From Pseudorasbora parva (taxonomy: Eukaryota; Chordata; Actinopteri; Cypriniformes; Gobionidae), in the NCBI RefSeq assembly GCF_024679245.1, contig NC_090172.1, positions 40,702,776-40,766,775 of the forward strand: 64,000 bases of DNA, given 5' to 3'. Each line of letters opens with the position of its first letter. Positions within the stretch are counted from its first letter, which is position 1. A program made the position numbers and the translations under genes. Under the pieces are notes generated by a model, which saw nothing but the letters and a program-made list of their open reading frames with translations, made no database searches and had not been told where the DNA came from. Shown here piece after piece: positions 51,461 through 63,140 of the stretch.

Positions 51461-52276
51461 GGTGAAGTGAATGAATCAGTGATTCACTCTTAAGGACACT
51501 TGTCACCACCGACTGGCATAGATACTAATACAGATCAGGTAAAGATAGATTCTAATGCATCAGATAATAATCAGATAATTAGTTAGAAAGTTGCTGAATT
51601 TATCTGAAATTGCTACTCCAATCAGATCCACAATACTGTATTTTTGAGAAGCATACATGTACTATATGATCATACAAGGAATAACAGTAGCCTTTGACAC
51701 ACATCATACACATTTTCTTTTAGTGATAAGGATAGCGGTGTGTCTGCAGCTGGCTGAGTGAGTGTGGAGTGGGTGGGATTAGGGAGGATTAAGTGTGGAT
51801 GGAGTGAGTGGATGGCTGCTGGGATAATTCTGGATTAAAGAGATTAGGCTACAGCAGCAGGATGGAGCTCACAGCTGAGGCCCCTGCAGGTGTGGATGTC
51901 AACCCTAGGGAAAGACAACCACTCTGGGCTAGACTCCCTGATTCATCCTCCACTCATTCCACAATGGAAATTGGCCCCCCTTGCTGCTAGTCTTCAACAA
52001 ATTTCATCATGAAGCAGTTGCAGGCTTCTTTCAATCTTTCTCTCTTACTCTTGCTCTCTCCTTGTCTGTATTGTAACATTCTCTTTCATGCTTTTACATC
52101 AACTCTGCAAGTCAATCCTCAGTTGTAAGAAACAGAGCCAGACAAGAATGAACATGAAATAAACATATTTGTTGAATTTGAAAGACATGACATTACATTA
52201 AAGTGTCAGGAATAAGTGTAAAAAATAGATCAGGTCATATATGGTTATCATTATGAAATGGGTAAATTAAAGATCA
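51461..52276. other. Noncoding, no recognised feature
   Basis: There may be undetected remains of the preceding element at the left edge. No other signal. Confidence 0.45.
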
Positions 52277-52280
52277 TTAA

Positions 52281-53493
52281 GGGGGGGGGGGGGGTGAAAT
52301 GCTGTTTCATGCATACTGAGCTTTTTACACTGTTAAAGACTTGGATTCCCATCCTAAACATAGACAAAGTTTCAAAAACTAATGTTGGACGTTTGATGGA
52401 GTTTTCTATGTCAAAAATACTCCTTCCGTTTTCTTACAAGTTTCGGAGAGTTTTTTTCGAGTATGGCTCGGCTTGACGTTAATAGAGCAGAAGGTCCTTG
52501 TATGGGCCGTACGGGCTCTTCTCCCGGTAGGGTGCGCGTGCGTGACTAGAGCGAGAGAAGAAATGCACGCCCATAAACACTCGCTCAGGTGCAGATCCAC
52601 TCGTCTGTGAACACTTATGTCGCGCGCCGCGCTCCACTTTATTCCTATGGGTGACATCAAGCGACTTCAACGCTTCAGCACAGCATTCCGGGAAGGCAGC
52701 GCTGCATTTGAACCCATTTGAACACAGAAATGACGGGAAGCTTCACAACATTGCTTCAGTCGCATCACAAAGTGGATCTCCACCGTTCACTGCTGTCAGG
52801 ACTTTACCAAATCATACCAAAGAAGTGTGTTTTTGAGGGAGCGGTCCCAGCGATAAAGGTTCGGTCCTGCTTTGGAAGCAGCCGGAGAGTAAAACTGCTT
52901 CAAATGTCTGTGCTGTTGGCTATCGTCGCGTGAGTAAACATCAGTAAACGACACGATCGCGTGCTTCGTCATTCAAAGGCGCTAACGGACTCTATTGTTG
53001 TTCTATGTATAACGTTACACTAGTCTGACGTGCAAAACCATTTTGCTTGCTTCTGCTAATGTTTAGTCGCATACAATAGTCCATAAACTGAATCATGTCC
53101 TCATAAACGAGTAAAGACACACAAATGTTGACAGGCCACTAAATACAGTACATACCACAGAGACGGACATCCTGCTGTTGCCGTTTCTCCTATTCAATTT
53201 ATTTCAGCCTCCGAATTTGATTCTGGATCATATCTGTATTAGCTGAGATAGCGATGGGTTTCTCCACGCTTGAGGACATCACCGCTTTGTGTGCGATAGT
53301 CATTCTTTAGCTCCGCCCACACGATACGCCTCCAGGCGCTCGTTTTTTTTCCGGAAAGACTCGGTACAGCCTATATTTCTTTTATAAAATAATAAAACTA
53401 TAGACTTTTTGGAGATATGAAGGATGCAATACTACTCTATATGTACTCAAGACTGACATGAGATTGACTGAAACTGAGTGTTTCACCCCCCCT
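52281..53493 (+). mobile_element. TTAA element, GGGGGGGTGAAA ends, 1213 bp
   Basis: The left end is a G tract then TGAAATGCTGTTTCATGC. The right end is 'ctgagtgtttcaccccccct'. TTAA lies on both sides (52277-52280 and 53494-53497). At about 52818 a short frame KKCVFEGAV looks like the very start of a THAP domain and then diverges. I read it as a non-autonomous Kolobok-like derivative. An inverted, truncated copy lies at 61779-62912. Confidence 0.8.
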
Positions 53494-53497
53494 TTAA

Positions 53498-54560
53498 TCA
53501 TAATTTACAATAAACGGTTGACATTTCCATTACACAACCACAATACAAATTTGAGCCCATGTGAGAAAAGCGTAATGGCCACTGGTCACCTTTAGATGTA
53601 GCATAATTGTATTTTGCAAAATCGAGAGTATACACAAATGCTTTACATTTTATAACCCAGTAAGTGTTTGTTAAACACATCACACCATGCTGTAAATGAT
53701 TCATTAATATTTTGAATATTTGCATAGAATTTGTTTTCAGGAACTCATAGTGTTGGAAGTTCTTTGACATGTTGGTCAGTTTTAGGTTAGAACAGTCAGG
53801 TCAATTTTATAATTATATACATTTATTAGTTATTTATTATTTATCTAAATTATGGAATTTGTGTTCAATAAAGGTTGGTTTAAAGTTCATTCACTTCATT
53901 TTTCCATTAAAATTTTGCATAGTGAGAACAATTTACAGTTAATATGTTGCTAAGAATGCATTATTTAACTCTTCACATATGAGCTAATTAAACAATAACA
54001 CTTTGTTAATTACAGTGACAATAAATGAAGAACTCACTATTTGTTTACAACTGTAGATAGAATATTATAGTTTATAAACTATGAATTATTAATAGTTTGA
54101 AAATGATTTGTAAATATTTTATCACACTATACTTTTTATAAATTATTATTTTATTATTAATTATTCTTGACATGGCACTCTGTTGTAGTGAATAAGACCC
54201 AAAAAGATGATTTCCAAAAACAATTTAGCATAGCAGTGGCGGCCATCATATGTTTTCAGAACTACATGCGACCACAACTGACTGCATTACAATTGGTTTC
54301 ATATCCGGCGCTGCACATAAAACAAAACATAACATTTTCCATCCTTTTATGTCAAAAAGCAGTACAGTTTTTAAGTTTTGTTTAAACTGTCTAAAACCCA
54401 TTTTCAAATCCATCAAAACTTATGAGGAGAGATCTTGATTATATCTTTTTCACAATCCACTGCTCATTAAGTTACTTCAGCTGTCCTTTTAGCTTGATAT
54501 TGTTTTATGGTTGATGAGGAAAGGTATGACATATATTGCAATGCAACTACTACTAGTATG
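53498..54560. other. Noncoding, AT-rich
   Basis: No recognisable element or exon. Confidence 0.5.
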
Positions 54561-54707
<147 letters not shown>

Positions 54708-54709
54708 TC

Positions 54710-54960
54710 CATAGGCATAATGGTTTTTATTTCAAACCCGTATTTTCTGTCCCCCTACACTGCCCCTACCCTTAAACCTGCCCATCACAGGAAACATTCT
54801 GCATTTTTACTTTCTAAATAAAACTCATCCTGTATGAATTATAAGCATTTTGAAAAGTGAGGACATGGCCAATGTCCTCATAAGTCACCCTCTCCTTGTA
54901 ATACTAGTCATACCCATGTCATTATACACATTTGTTTCCTCATATGTCACAAAAACATGT
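54710..54960. repeat. Dispersed repeat, copy 1 (CA-associated)
   Basis: 'cccatcacaggaaacattct', 'gcatttttactttctaaata' and 'caccctctccttgtaatact' recur in the same order and direction at 61487-61745 with about 85-90 percent identity. The repeat is bordered by CA tracts on both sides here and by a short CA tract at 61447. I recognise it as a common cyprinid dispersed sequence but cannot assign a class. Confidence 0.85.
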
Positions 54961-54974
54961 ATGATGTGTAACAC

Positions 54975-54978
<4 letters not shown>

Positions 54979-55013
<35 letters not shown>

Positions 55014-55029
55014 GCGCACTCACACACAA
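54979..55029. repeat. (CA)n microsatellite
   Basis: About 50 bp of CA with a CGCGCGCACT interruption. Confidence 0.95.
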
Positions 55030-55359
55030 TGGCTTCATGTTTGAGGCTTGACTGTGTTCTAGAACAACTTGAATGTCTCAATGTTAACCACATTGTAATC
55101 CACCTTTCTAAAATCTCATAGGAAATTCCCAAGGAAACCAATGGTGAATTAGCCTTCCAGGTTGGCCTACAAATTGGCATCCTGCCTGAATAGCTCTAAA
55201 AAAAAATCCTTGCATGACAGTATTCAGTGCCTTTCCTGCACTTCTGGGAAACCTATGTAAGGCCCCGCGTTGAAATAAAGACACCCCCCAACACCAATTT
55301 TTTTTTTTTAAAAGCAGTTTCACTGTCAACAAATTATTTTAAATAAACATGAGGATTAA

Positions 55360-55690
55360 AGGGATAGTTCATACAAAAAAAAATTTTTTTAATTGAGGGG
55401 ATTTACTCACCCTCAAGCCACCCTAGGTGTTTACGACATTCTTCTTTCAGATAATTACATCAGAGTTATATTAAAACAATGTCCTGACTAATCCAAGCAT
55501 TGTAAATGGCAGCCTAAAATCTGAAGCCCAAAAAAGTGCATCCATCCATTATAAAAGTAATCCACACAGCTCCAAGTGTTTTAAAAAAAAAAAGCCTTCT
55601 GAAGTGAATCAATGGGTTTGTGTAAGAAAAATATAAACTTTTAGAACTTTATAAAGTAAAATATCTAGCTTTCACCAGACTGCCTAACTT
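55360..55690 (+). mobile_element. Left part of a TTAA MITE (AGGGATAGTTCA terminus)
   Basis: TTAA (55356-55359) is followed by AGGGATAGTTCATAC, then 'tttactcaccctcaagccac' and 'cctaggtgtttacgacattc', the family of 2776-3129. No right terminus was found; the end is approximate. Confidence 0.7.
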
Positions 55691-56107
55691 ATTCTGTATT
55701 CCGATTTTTTTTTTTATAACAGCTGAAATTATTTTCCAAATGCATGATTTACTAACGAAACTAAAACATGATATATAGGCCTGTAGTTTACCCAAGAAAC
55801 ACATTTTATTGTAAATGCATCCGTACATGTACTCATTTTAAAGGTTCCCTAGAATGAAAAATTGAATTAACCTTGCCATGGTGAAATAATAAGAGTTCAG
55901 TACATGGACATCACATACTGTGAGTCTCAAACATCATTGCCTTCTACTTCTTATGTAAATCTCGTGAATCCATAACGCAACAGAAAAAAAGTGCTTCTCA
56001 ATATAAACGCAACGATCATTTATATGCATGCCCCCAACATTTGCATCTGTCCAAACATGTGCATTGTCAGGCGGAAATGGAGCGAATCATCAAAACAAGC
56101 TGCTCGC

Positions 56108-56315
56108 ATGGACCCACTTCATGTTCCAGGCTGTTCAGGAGACTTGTCGACCCTTCCCACAGATAAAAAATGTCAACAGTCATGGTTAATGTTTTTAATC
56201 CGATACCACAACATTTTAATTCAAGATCATTTATTTGTTCGGCCCATTTCAAGCAAACTTCGCTCAGCGTCTTAAACTGAAGTAAGGGACAATTACAACC
56301 CTGTTCCTGCAAGCA
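56108..56315 (+). pseudogene. THAP-domain exon fragment (element 2)
   Basis: From ATG 56108 the frame reads MDPLHVPGCSGDLSTLP then DKKCQQSWLMFLI. This is the THAP pattern C-x2-4-C, L-x-x-LP-x-D, W-x-x-F, with the first Cys replaced by His (HVPGC). It continues with HLFV and a degenerate tail, a stop at 56273-56275, and a GTAAGT donor at 56316-56321. The second Cys and the His of the C2CH set are not preserved, so it could not bind zinc normally. It is a relic of a transposase N-terminus. Confidence 0.65.
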
Positions 56316-56586
56316 GTAAGTAGCGATTTTTTCCACTTATTGACTGTTTAAACAATTTCTGATTAAATTGAAAGTTTCTTAGAGAGACAGCATTGTCTAG
56401 ATAATGCAAGATGCTAGTACAGTAACAATAGGAAACATCAAGTACCATACCAAACTAAATAGTCTGTCTAATGACAAAGGGTAATATTATTTTGTATTAC
56501 AAAATACAACCGTAGATACTTTGCTTACAGATCATTTACTTGATCCTTCTAGCAAACGTCACCTTTTCCACCATTTAAGTTAAAAC

Positions 56587-56637
56587 GATAGTCATTTGAT
56601 AGTCATTTGATAGTCATTTGATAGTCATTTGTCATTT
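56587..56637. repeat. 11-bp minisatellite
   Basis: GATAGTCATTT occurs four times in tandem (56587-56630) followed by a partial copy. Confidence 0.95.
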
Positions 56638-56837
56638 GACTTATATTTGTAAAAATATAAGTTATATATTTATATATATGTATGGTGTTTCCTATGATGT
56701 TTTTGCCTATTTGTATTTCAGATTAGGCTACATCACAGTCACTGCGTAACGTTAGCCTACATTGTGACTAACGTTATATAAACATGCAACATCGTTGACA
56801 AAAAAAGAAAAGTCTAAAATGTAGGCTGAACAACACA

Positions 56838-57809
56838 CTTTAAGCAGAACATCTCAAATGGATATTGATAAAATGCAGCTTACTTGTTTATTGGTGTTTT
56901 CAGATCGTCCGTGCGCGAGAGAGAGCTTGCGTGCATATGGTTGCTAGATTGGACATTTTTAGGAAAAAAAACGAGTGTATACATAGACAGTAAAAGAAAT
57001 GGACAGTGTTCCCATAGACTACAATGGCGGATAATGAGGTCAATAAGAGGCACTCACTTCCTGATGGCTGAGCCAACTGCGCAGACTCAGACTGAGCTTG
57101 AAGACGTAGATGTGACATAAGCAACCTGTCTGACAGTTGTAGGTCTTCTAGTAGTTGTGGAAAGTGAAATCTGAATCACGTTGTTTAAATATTTTCTCCC
57201 GTTGCTTTTGGCTCACTATCAGCTTCTCCCCATTTTTCTCCCTTGACTTTATTGGACTTTATGTCTCCACGTCCCCCCGACTGTCTCATAGACAGTAAAA
57301 GATTGCCTGCGAGCGTCTCCTCAGGTCTTATACGGTAATTTATCAACTGTGCGACAGAGTCGCGTTGGTTATGACGCAATCGCCTATTTTTACAAAAACA
57401 GCTTCTGCGGGGTGATAGTGTAAGATACAAGGTAACGGAGCCTTTTATGCATTGTCGTGTTTCTTTATAAATAAACAATGGACAAATGGAGTCTTTAAAC
57501 GCCTCAGATGTAAATTTCTTCACTGTCAAAGTGACTCAAATGAAAGGCAGTCAATGGGATGCTAACAGCAGGTGATGGCTTGGTTAGCAATGGCAGCCCC
57601 TATGGGTGGAACGCTTTCCGAGCGCTAGATTACCCCCTTGAGTGTATATGGGTTTCTTTTCATAGAAAAGCTCTGTTTGGGGGATTTAATTACTGAAATC
57701 CGGCAACCGCACGAACGTGAGCTCTTTCTCGTGCGCGGATGATCTGAAAACACCAATAAACAAGTAAGCTGCATTTTATCAATCACCATTTGAGATGTTT
57801 TGCTTAAAG
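56838..57809. repeat. Large inverted duplication inside element 2
   Basis: The left arm (56838-56960) and the right arm (about 57690-57809) are inverse copies. For example, 'cttacttgtttattggtgtt' at 56879 is mirrored by 'aacaccaataaacaagtaag' at 57750-57769. Both arms contain a T-rich stretch ending in CAG like a 3' splice site, followed by the same exon-like start. Element 2 may be a head-to-head fusion of two partial copies, or the palindrome may be a further foldback insertion. Confidence 0.8.
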
Positions 57810-58106
57810 TTTCATTTAGTCGGTCTGTTATCTGTCAAGACGGCCAGGAGTGACGAGCCGCTTTACTGAACTGCTGTGAGCTGTTGAAATAAGCCAATCA
57901 GAGCAGAGCTCAACATTAATATTCATGACTCTTCCAAATAAGGCAGAAACAGAGCATTACATCCTAGGGACAATTTCTAGGGTTGTAAATGGACCTGTAA
58001 AACTACATCTGGACATTTTTTTCCCTTAAATAAGCCACATACCCTATATTTAGATATCAGAGAACTATTTAACATATTGTTTCAAATCATTCTAGGGCAC
58101 CTTTAA

Positions 58107-60720
58107 ATGGGCATTGTTTTTAAAGCACTTGACAGGACTCACAGGATTGTGTTTGTTTCTTATACATTAACACACACAACAAGAACATTTTTATTATCGA
58201 TGTATACTGACACTAACTGAAAATTTAATTTCGTCATGGGGTATTTCTAATGAAACGCAGTTTCAAATAAAATTGAATCCGCATCTACGTATATTTGCGT
58301 GTTATAAAAACATGTTGACATTATGTAGTAATAAGCTACTTAAATGATCTTTGAGAGCAAGGGGCCCCCACACCCCTTGTGTAGTTTGGGAGAAACAGCA
58401 CTGACAGTATTAACTGTAATATACTGTGATGTAATTTGTGAACTGTAGCCTTCAGATTTTGATCTTATTTCTTAGTATTTCATTTCGCAATTTCATAATG
58501 ACTGTTCATGTATGTCCGATTCTACTAACTTCAAATTAGCATCTGATATACAATCGCATTCTGTGCTTTCTTAAGAACTCAAAATAACATCATCACAGCA
58601 TCTCTGAAAGAGTATTCTGCTGTGCTTTTTATTGTCTGAACTTGGTTGTGTAAGTGCTGTTGTTGTTCTTAAGGAAAGAAGATGCGGTTGTGAGAATCAT
58701 CGTGTCGGCAGAAATAATGAGGCTGCCAAAACCAGTTCCTCTTACGAAAGCATCTTACTTTCACCACAAATGCGCACGTCTCTCAAACCTATCTTGGTCA
58801 AAGTAGCAAAAAATGAGTTCTCACTTGCTTGTTTCAACTTTTTGCGCATTCTCGCAAATTATCATTTTGTCATGTGCCATGGTACAGCCACACGTTTATT
58901 TTTAAGGTTGTTTTTCTACTCCAGAGTGTGCAAGCGTGTTTGTGTGAAGGTTATCTCACAGGTTCAGCTGCGGTTTAGTGCAATGATCTATCAGTGCTGA
59001 GTGAGCAAGAGAGACGTTTGCTCTTGTGAAACCTCACAGACCAGAAACCACATGCTGTCTCCTCTGTAAGCTTTTTTTTCTCTGTTGTGTGCTTTTGCAA
59101 CACCCATACTCACACTTCACCACACTACTCATAACTCATAACCTAAATCTCCTGTAGCTCTCCTAACCAAAACTCCTTTTATTCTTTACTGAACACACTT
59201 GAGAGTGTTTGTGTGTTCAGTAAAGAATAAAAGGAGTTTTGGCTGATTTTGGGGTGTTAGCAACTTGATGTGTAAACTGTGCCGTTTGGGTGTGATTATG
59301 TAGTTAGTTTTCTTTTCACTCTGTCACACCAGCTGCTTGAATTATTGATGTTCTTTCTTATGAGCTGCTACTGCATGTTTTGTTGAAATTATCACTTCCT
59401 TTTTCCCTTTTATGTCTCTTTGCCTTACACTTGCCCGCACAAAATGATCTGATGCTGTTGTCATGGCAACTGAGGGCATATACACAGTGTTTTCTCATTA
59501 TCATTGTGCATTATCAGTTTAAGATTGTATTTCTGTCTCTTTAATTTTTCTTTGTAATGCTGTTAATGGAATGTTTCTCTCTATCTTGTCTCTCTCTTTC
59601 AGTTATACAGTGTGGGTGATAAGCAGAGTTTACGATTCCAGGAGCTGTGCACCTCTCTTTGTGTAGGTGTAGGTGACAAATTGGATTTTGCACATATTGC
59701 CACCAGTCATTGCATTTGATGCGTGTGAATGTATTGAGACTGTCAGAAGAGTGTGGAATCTAAAAATACACATTCTGTGCCCTACATGGCACTTCTTGCT
59801 TTCTCTTTGTTTGGTAGTTAGTTATTTTCTACCCATAGTAGTCCATGAGATGGAAGATACCACACATGCATTCACCACATATAAACATCTTCTCTCACGC
59901 TTTTACACATCTTATCTTCGTCTGAGGTTAGGTGAACACGCTCTCTCACACATTTCTCTGGGGCAGTTAAACCCACAGCAGCACAAGTAAAGTTCACACG
60001 CGATGAACCGAGTGAAAAACAAAAGACAGAAAACAACAAAGAGAAAGAAAAAAAGGAAAGGGGAGGAAGATAGGTCACAACCACGCATTAGCTGGCACGG
60101 CACTTGTCTAGTGAGAAAAAGAGAAGTGGATTGGAGTGTATGTGGAGTGTTAGTATTTAGGGAGGTGAAGGCAGCGCTGTGGTGCGAGCATGATGTGTGT
60201 ATGTGTTTGAAATCAGCCCACAATGGTGATTTAGACTGTTACAGTCTGTATTTTAGATATATGTCTATAAACTACTGAGATACCTCATCCTCCCTCAAAG
60301 GAAAATCACTGATTCTAAAAAAAGAAGAAGTGCAGAATGAGGTGATGGTGACCATAAAGGTGTTTTGTGTGTGTGTGACATGTGGGAGTGCCCTATTTTT
60401 GCACACTTTGACTGTTTTTTATAGCATTTCTTTCCCCCTGTGTGGTACAATAGTTCAGATTTATGTTGTGATATGCAGCATGAGAAATACAGAGGCATAC
60501 GTGCATGCAAAGTTGAGTACAGAATTCTGCTGTGTTAGTAGAATATATGCCATATCCATGTATAGTGCATTTTCATCATTATAAACACAGTTTTGTAGAG
60601 ACACTTTAATAAATAAATGATTGCTAAAAATGGATTCATGCATGAAAACATTTTCAATCAATTATTGTCCAATATATTGCACGTTGTTTATCAAAAAAAC
60701 TCCTTCTGTGTGATTTAGAA
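58107..60720. other. Noncoding; contains one perfect hairpin
   Basis: No recognised exon. A lysine-rich frame at 60003-60278 reflects A-rich composition only. The hairpin at 59167-59242 is listed separately. Confidence 0.5.
59167..59242. repeat. Perfect hairpin, 32-bp arms, 12-nt loop
   Basis: CCAAAACTCCTTTTATTCTT at the left start is matched exactly in inverse at the right end. All 32 positions of 59167-59198 pair with 59211-59242. The loop is TTGAGAGTGTTT. There are no MITE-like termini or target duplication next to it. Size and loop fit a small-RNA precursor, but perfect pairing is also what a recent template-switch event would leave. Confidence 0.9.
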
Positions 60721-60798
60721 GATGTTTTCCTCATGGGGACCTAAAAATGTCCCCACAAGGATTTCGGATATTGCCATATTTGTCCCCATAACGTAGGG

Positions 60799-60800
<2 letters not shown>

Positions 60801-60876
<76 letters not shown>
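60801..60876. repeat. (CA)n microsatellite
   Basis: A CA tract of about 76 bp, preceded by 'cctcatggggacctaaaaat' (60731-60750), wording typical of the CA-associated dispersed repeat family. Confidence 0.97.
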
Positions 60877-60879
<3 letters not shown>

Positions 60880-61486
60880 TCAGTATAACTGTAAAAATAC
60901 TGCAACGGATTGCCTAAATTAAACATTCACCAACCAGTCCCCACAGCTGGTAAAAGCCGCATGCAAGCTTTTTACACATTACCTTTATGCTGCTTCCTCC
61001 TTTGTTGCTCTCTTTTTTTACCATACACACAACAAAACACGCAACGCAAAGCAACACAACACACAACCTTCCACAGTTCTAATGATCCCACTTCCCTTTC
61101 TCTGTTTCTCTCTCTCGCTGTCTCTCTCACACACAAACACGTCCTCCACATCACCCTGACACTGTTGTGCTTCTCTTTTTAAACCACAGATGATTTAAAT
61201 ACTGAGGAGGTGTTTTCACCTCTGAGCAAAAAGCAGCGTGTTATCTGTGTGGGCTATGACACACTTTAAGACAGAGAAAAGCTTGTTATGAGCACCATGA
61301 TCTCTGAGATGAGTGTGATAAATTGTGCATACACTACTGAGCATAAGATCAACGCACTCCAACTAGGCCATGAAAGCTGCGTTCTTTTGAAAACTATTTA
61401 GTGGTATTTGTGTTTGTGCATATATTCACATCCGTTTGACACTGACACATACACACACACACGTTTGTTTTTGTGACATATGGGGA
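60877..61486. other. Noncoding spacer
   Basis: Nothing is recognised apart from a short CA run at about 61447-61462 that precedes the dispersed repeat. Confidence 0.5.
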
Positions 61487-61745
61487 CATACCATAGGTGT
61501 AATGGTTTTTATACCGTACAAACCGTATTTTCTATCCCCCAACACTGCCCCTAAACCTAAACCTACCCATCACAGGAAACATTCTGCATTTTTACTTTCT
61601 AAACAAGTTAATCCTGTATGATTTATAAGCATTTTGAAAAGTGGGGACATAGCCAATGTCCTCATATTTCACCCTCTCCTTGTAATACCTATGTCATACC
61701 TGTCATTATACACATTTGTGTCCTCATAACGTCACAAAAAATACC
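61487..61745. repeat. Dispersed repeat, copy 2 (CA-associated)
   Basis: Direct-orientation relative of 54710-54960, sharing 'cccatcacaggaaacattct' and 'ataagcattttgaaaagtg'. It ends in a C tract that leads into the next TTAA element. Confidence 0.85.
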
Positions 61746-61778
61746 CCCCCCCCAAACCCCTGCACATTGGGTTTTTAA

Positions 61779-62912
61779 AGGGGGGGTGAAACACTCAGTT
61801 TCAGTCAATCTCATGTCAATCTTGAGTACCTATAGAGTAGTATTGCATCCTTCATATCTCCGAAAAGTCTTTAGTTTTATTATATTTATAAAAGAAAGAT
61901 AGGCTGTACCGAGTCTTTCCGTAAAAAAAACGAGCGGCTGGAGGCGTATCATGTGGGCGGAGCTAAAGAATGACGAGCGTGGAAAAGAAAACGTTGCCCT
62001 AAATAAACCATGGCTATCAATCAGATTCAACTAATACATTACATACAATCCAGAATCGGATCCGGAGGCCAAAATAAATTGAACAGGAGAAGCAGCAACA
62101 TCAGGACGTCCGTCTCTGTGGTTTGTATTTAGTGACCTGTCAACAGTTGCGTTTTTTTAACTTGTGGATTGTGAGGACATGATTTGGTTTATGGACTATT
62201 GTATGCGACTAAACCTTAGCAATCGCAAACAAAACGGTTTTGCACATCAGACTACTAGTGTTACATAGAAAAACAACGGAGTAGCGCATTTGAATCTGCT
62301 TTGTGTGAACGTCCCCTATAAGTTTAGCATTATGTTTGGGTGGTTTTACAATAAACAAACAGACACCTATCAGCTAAACAAATGTATTTAAACACACACC
62401 ATACGTTGCATGCTTCATTAATAAATTAACTATACACGATCGTGTTGTTTACTAATGTTTACTCACGCGACAATATCCAACTACACAGACATTTGAAGCA
62501 GTTTTACTTACCGCCTGCTTCCAAAACACGATTGTGAACCTTTATTGTCACCGCTCCATCAAAAACACACTTCTTTGGTGATGTTGTTGGTTTGATGAAG
62601 TCCTGAGACCGTGAGTGCAGCGTTTATGGGCGGCGTGCTGACTCGCTCTGATCCAGTCGCTCTCTCGCATGCGTGCGTGCGTGCGCACACCCTACCGGAA
62701 GAAGAGCCCGTACGGCCCATCCAAGGATATTCCGACCCGTTGACGTCAAGCCAACCCATACTCGAAAAAAACTCTCCGAAACTTGTGAGAAACCGGAAGG
62801 AGTATTTTTGAGACAGAAATACTCCATCAAACGTCCAACTTATTTTTTTGAAACTTTGTCCATGTTTAGGATGGGAATCCAAGTCTTTAACAGTGTAAAA
62901 AGCTCAGTATAC
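61779..62912 (-). mobile_element. TTAA element, inverted truncated copy of the 52281-53493 family
   Basis: TTAA (61775-61778) is followed by a G tract and TGAAACACTCAGTTTCAG, the inverse of the right end at 53493. Landmarks correspond in inverse order ('gaggcgtatc' near 61942 and 'gaagtgtgttttt' near 62563). It stops at about 62912 after 'aaagctcagtat' without the second terminus, so one end is lost. Confidence 0.8.
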
Positions 62913-63063
62913 AGTTTTACTTTTTTACTTTTTCAAAAAACATTATCATTCATAAAAACAAGTCATTCATGCATCCTCCAAACAATTATTACTTGCATGT
63001 TCAGCCTTCCTTTACATAATTTCCTAATTACAATGATGTGAAAACACTCATTGGCTCAGTCGA

Positions 63064-63064
<1 letters not shown>

Positions 63065-63136
<72 letters not shown>
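63065..63136. repeat. (CT)n microsatellite
   Basis: A CT tract of about 72 bp. Confidence 0.98.

Positions 63137-63140
<4 letters not shown>

Larger units (their letters stand above)
55842..58102 (+). mobile_element. TTAA (Kolobok-like) element 2, 2261 bp
   Basis: The left terminus AGGTTCCCTAGAATGA and the right terminus TCATTCTAGGGCACCT are flanked by TTAA (55838-55841 and 58103-58106). Inside are a THAP-domain exon fragment with a splice donor (56108-56321), a small minisatellite and a large inverted duplication (56838-57809). The right arm is collinear, in inverse, with 49953-50150. A TTAA target plus a THAP exon fits Kolobok. No catalytic transposase core remains. Confidence 0.8.

Noticed and set aside
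56587..56637. Short regular repeats suggestive of a CRISPR-like array
   Set aside because: They are direct contiguous copies of 11 bp without spacers, in a vertebrate genome. It is a minisatellite.
60003..60278. Lys/Arg-rich 91-codon frame resembling a nuclear protein tail
   Set aside because: The basic run comes from an A-rich stretch (60017-60062). There is no upstream exon or conserved motif.
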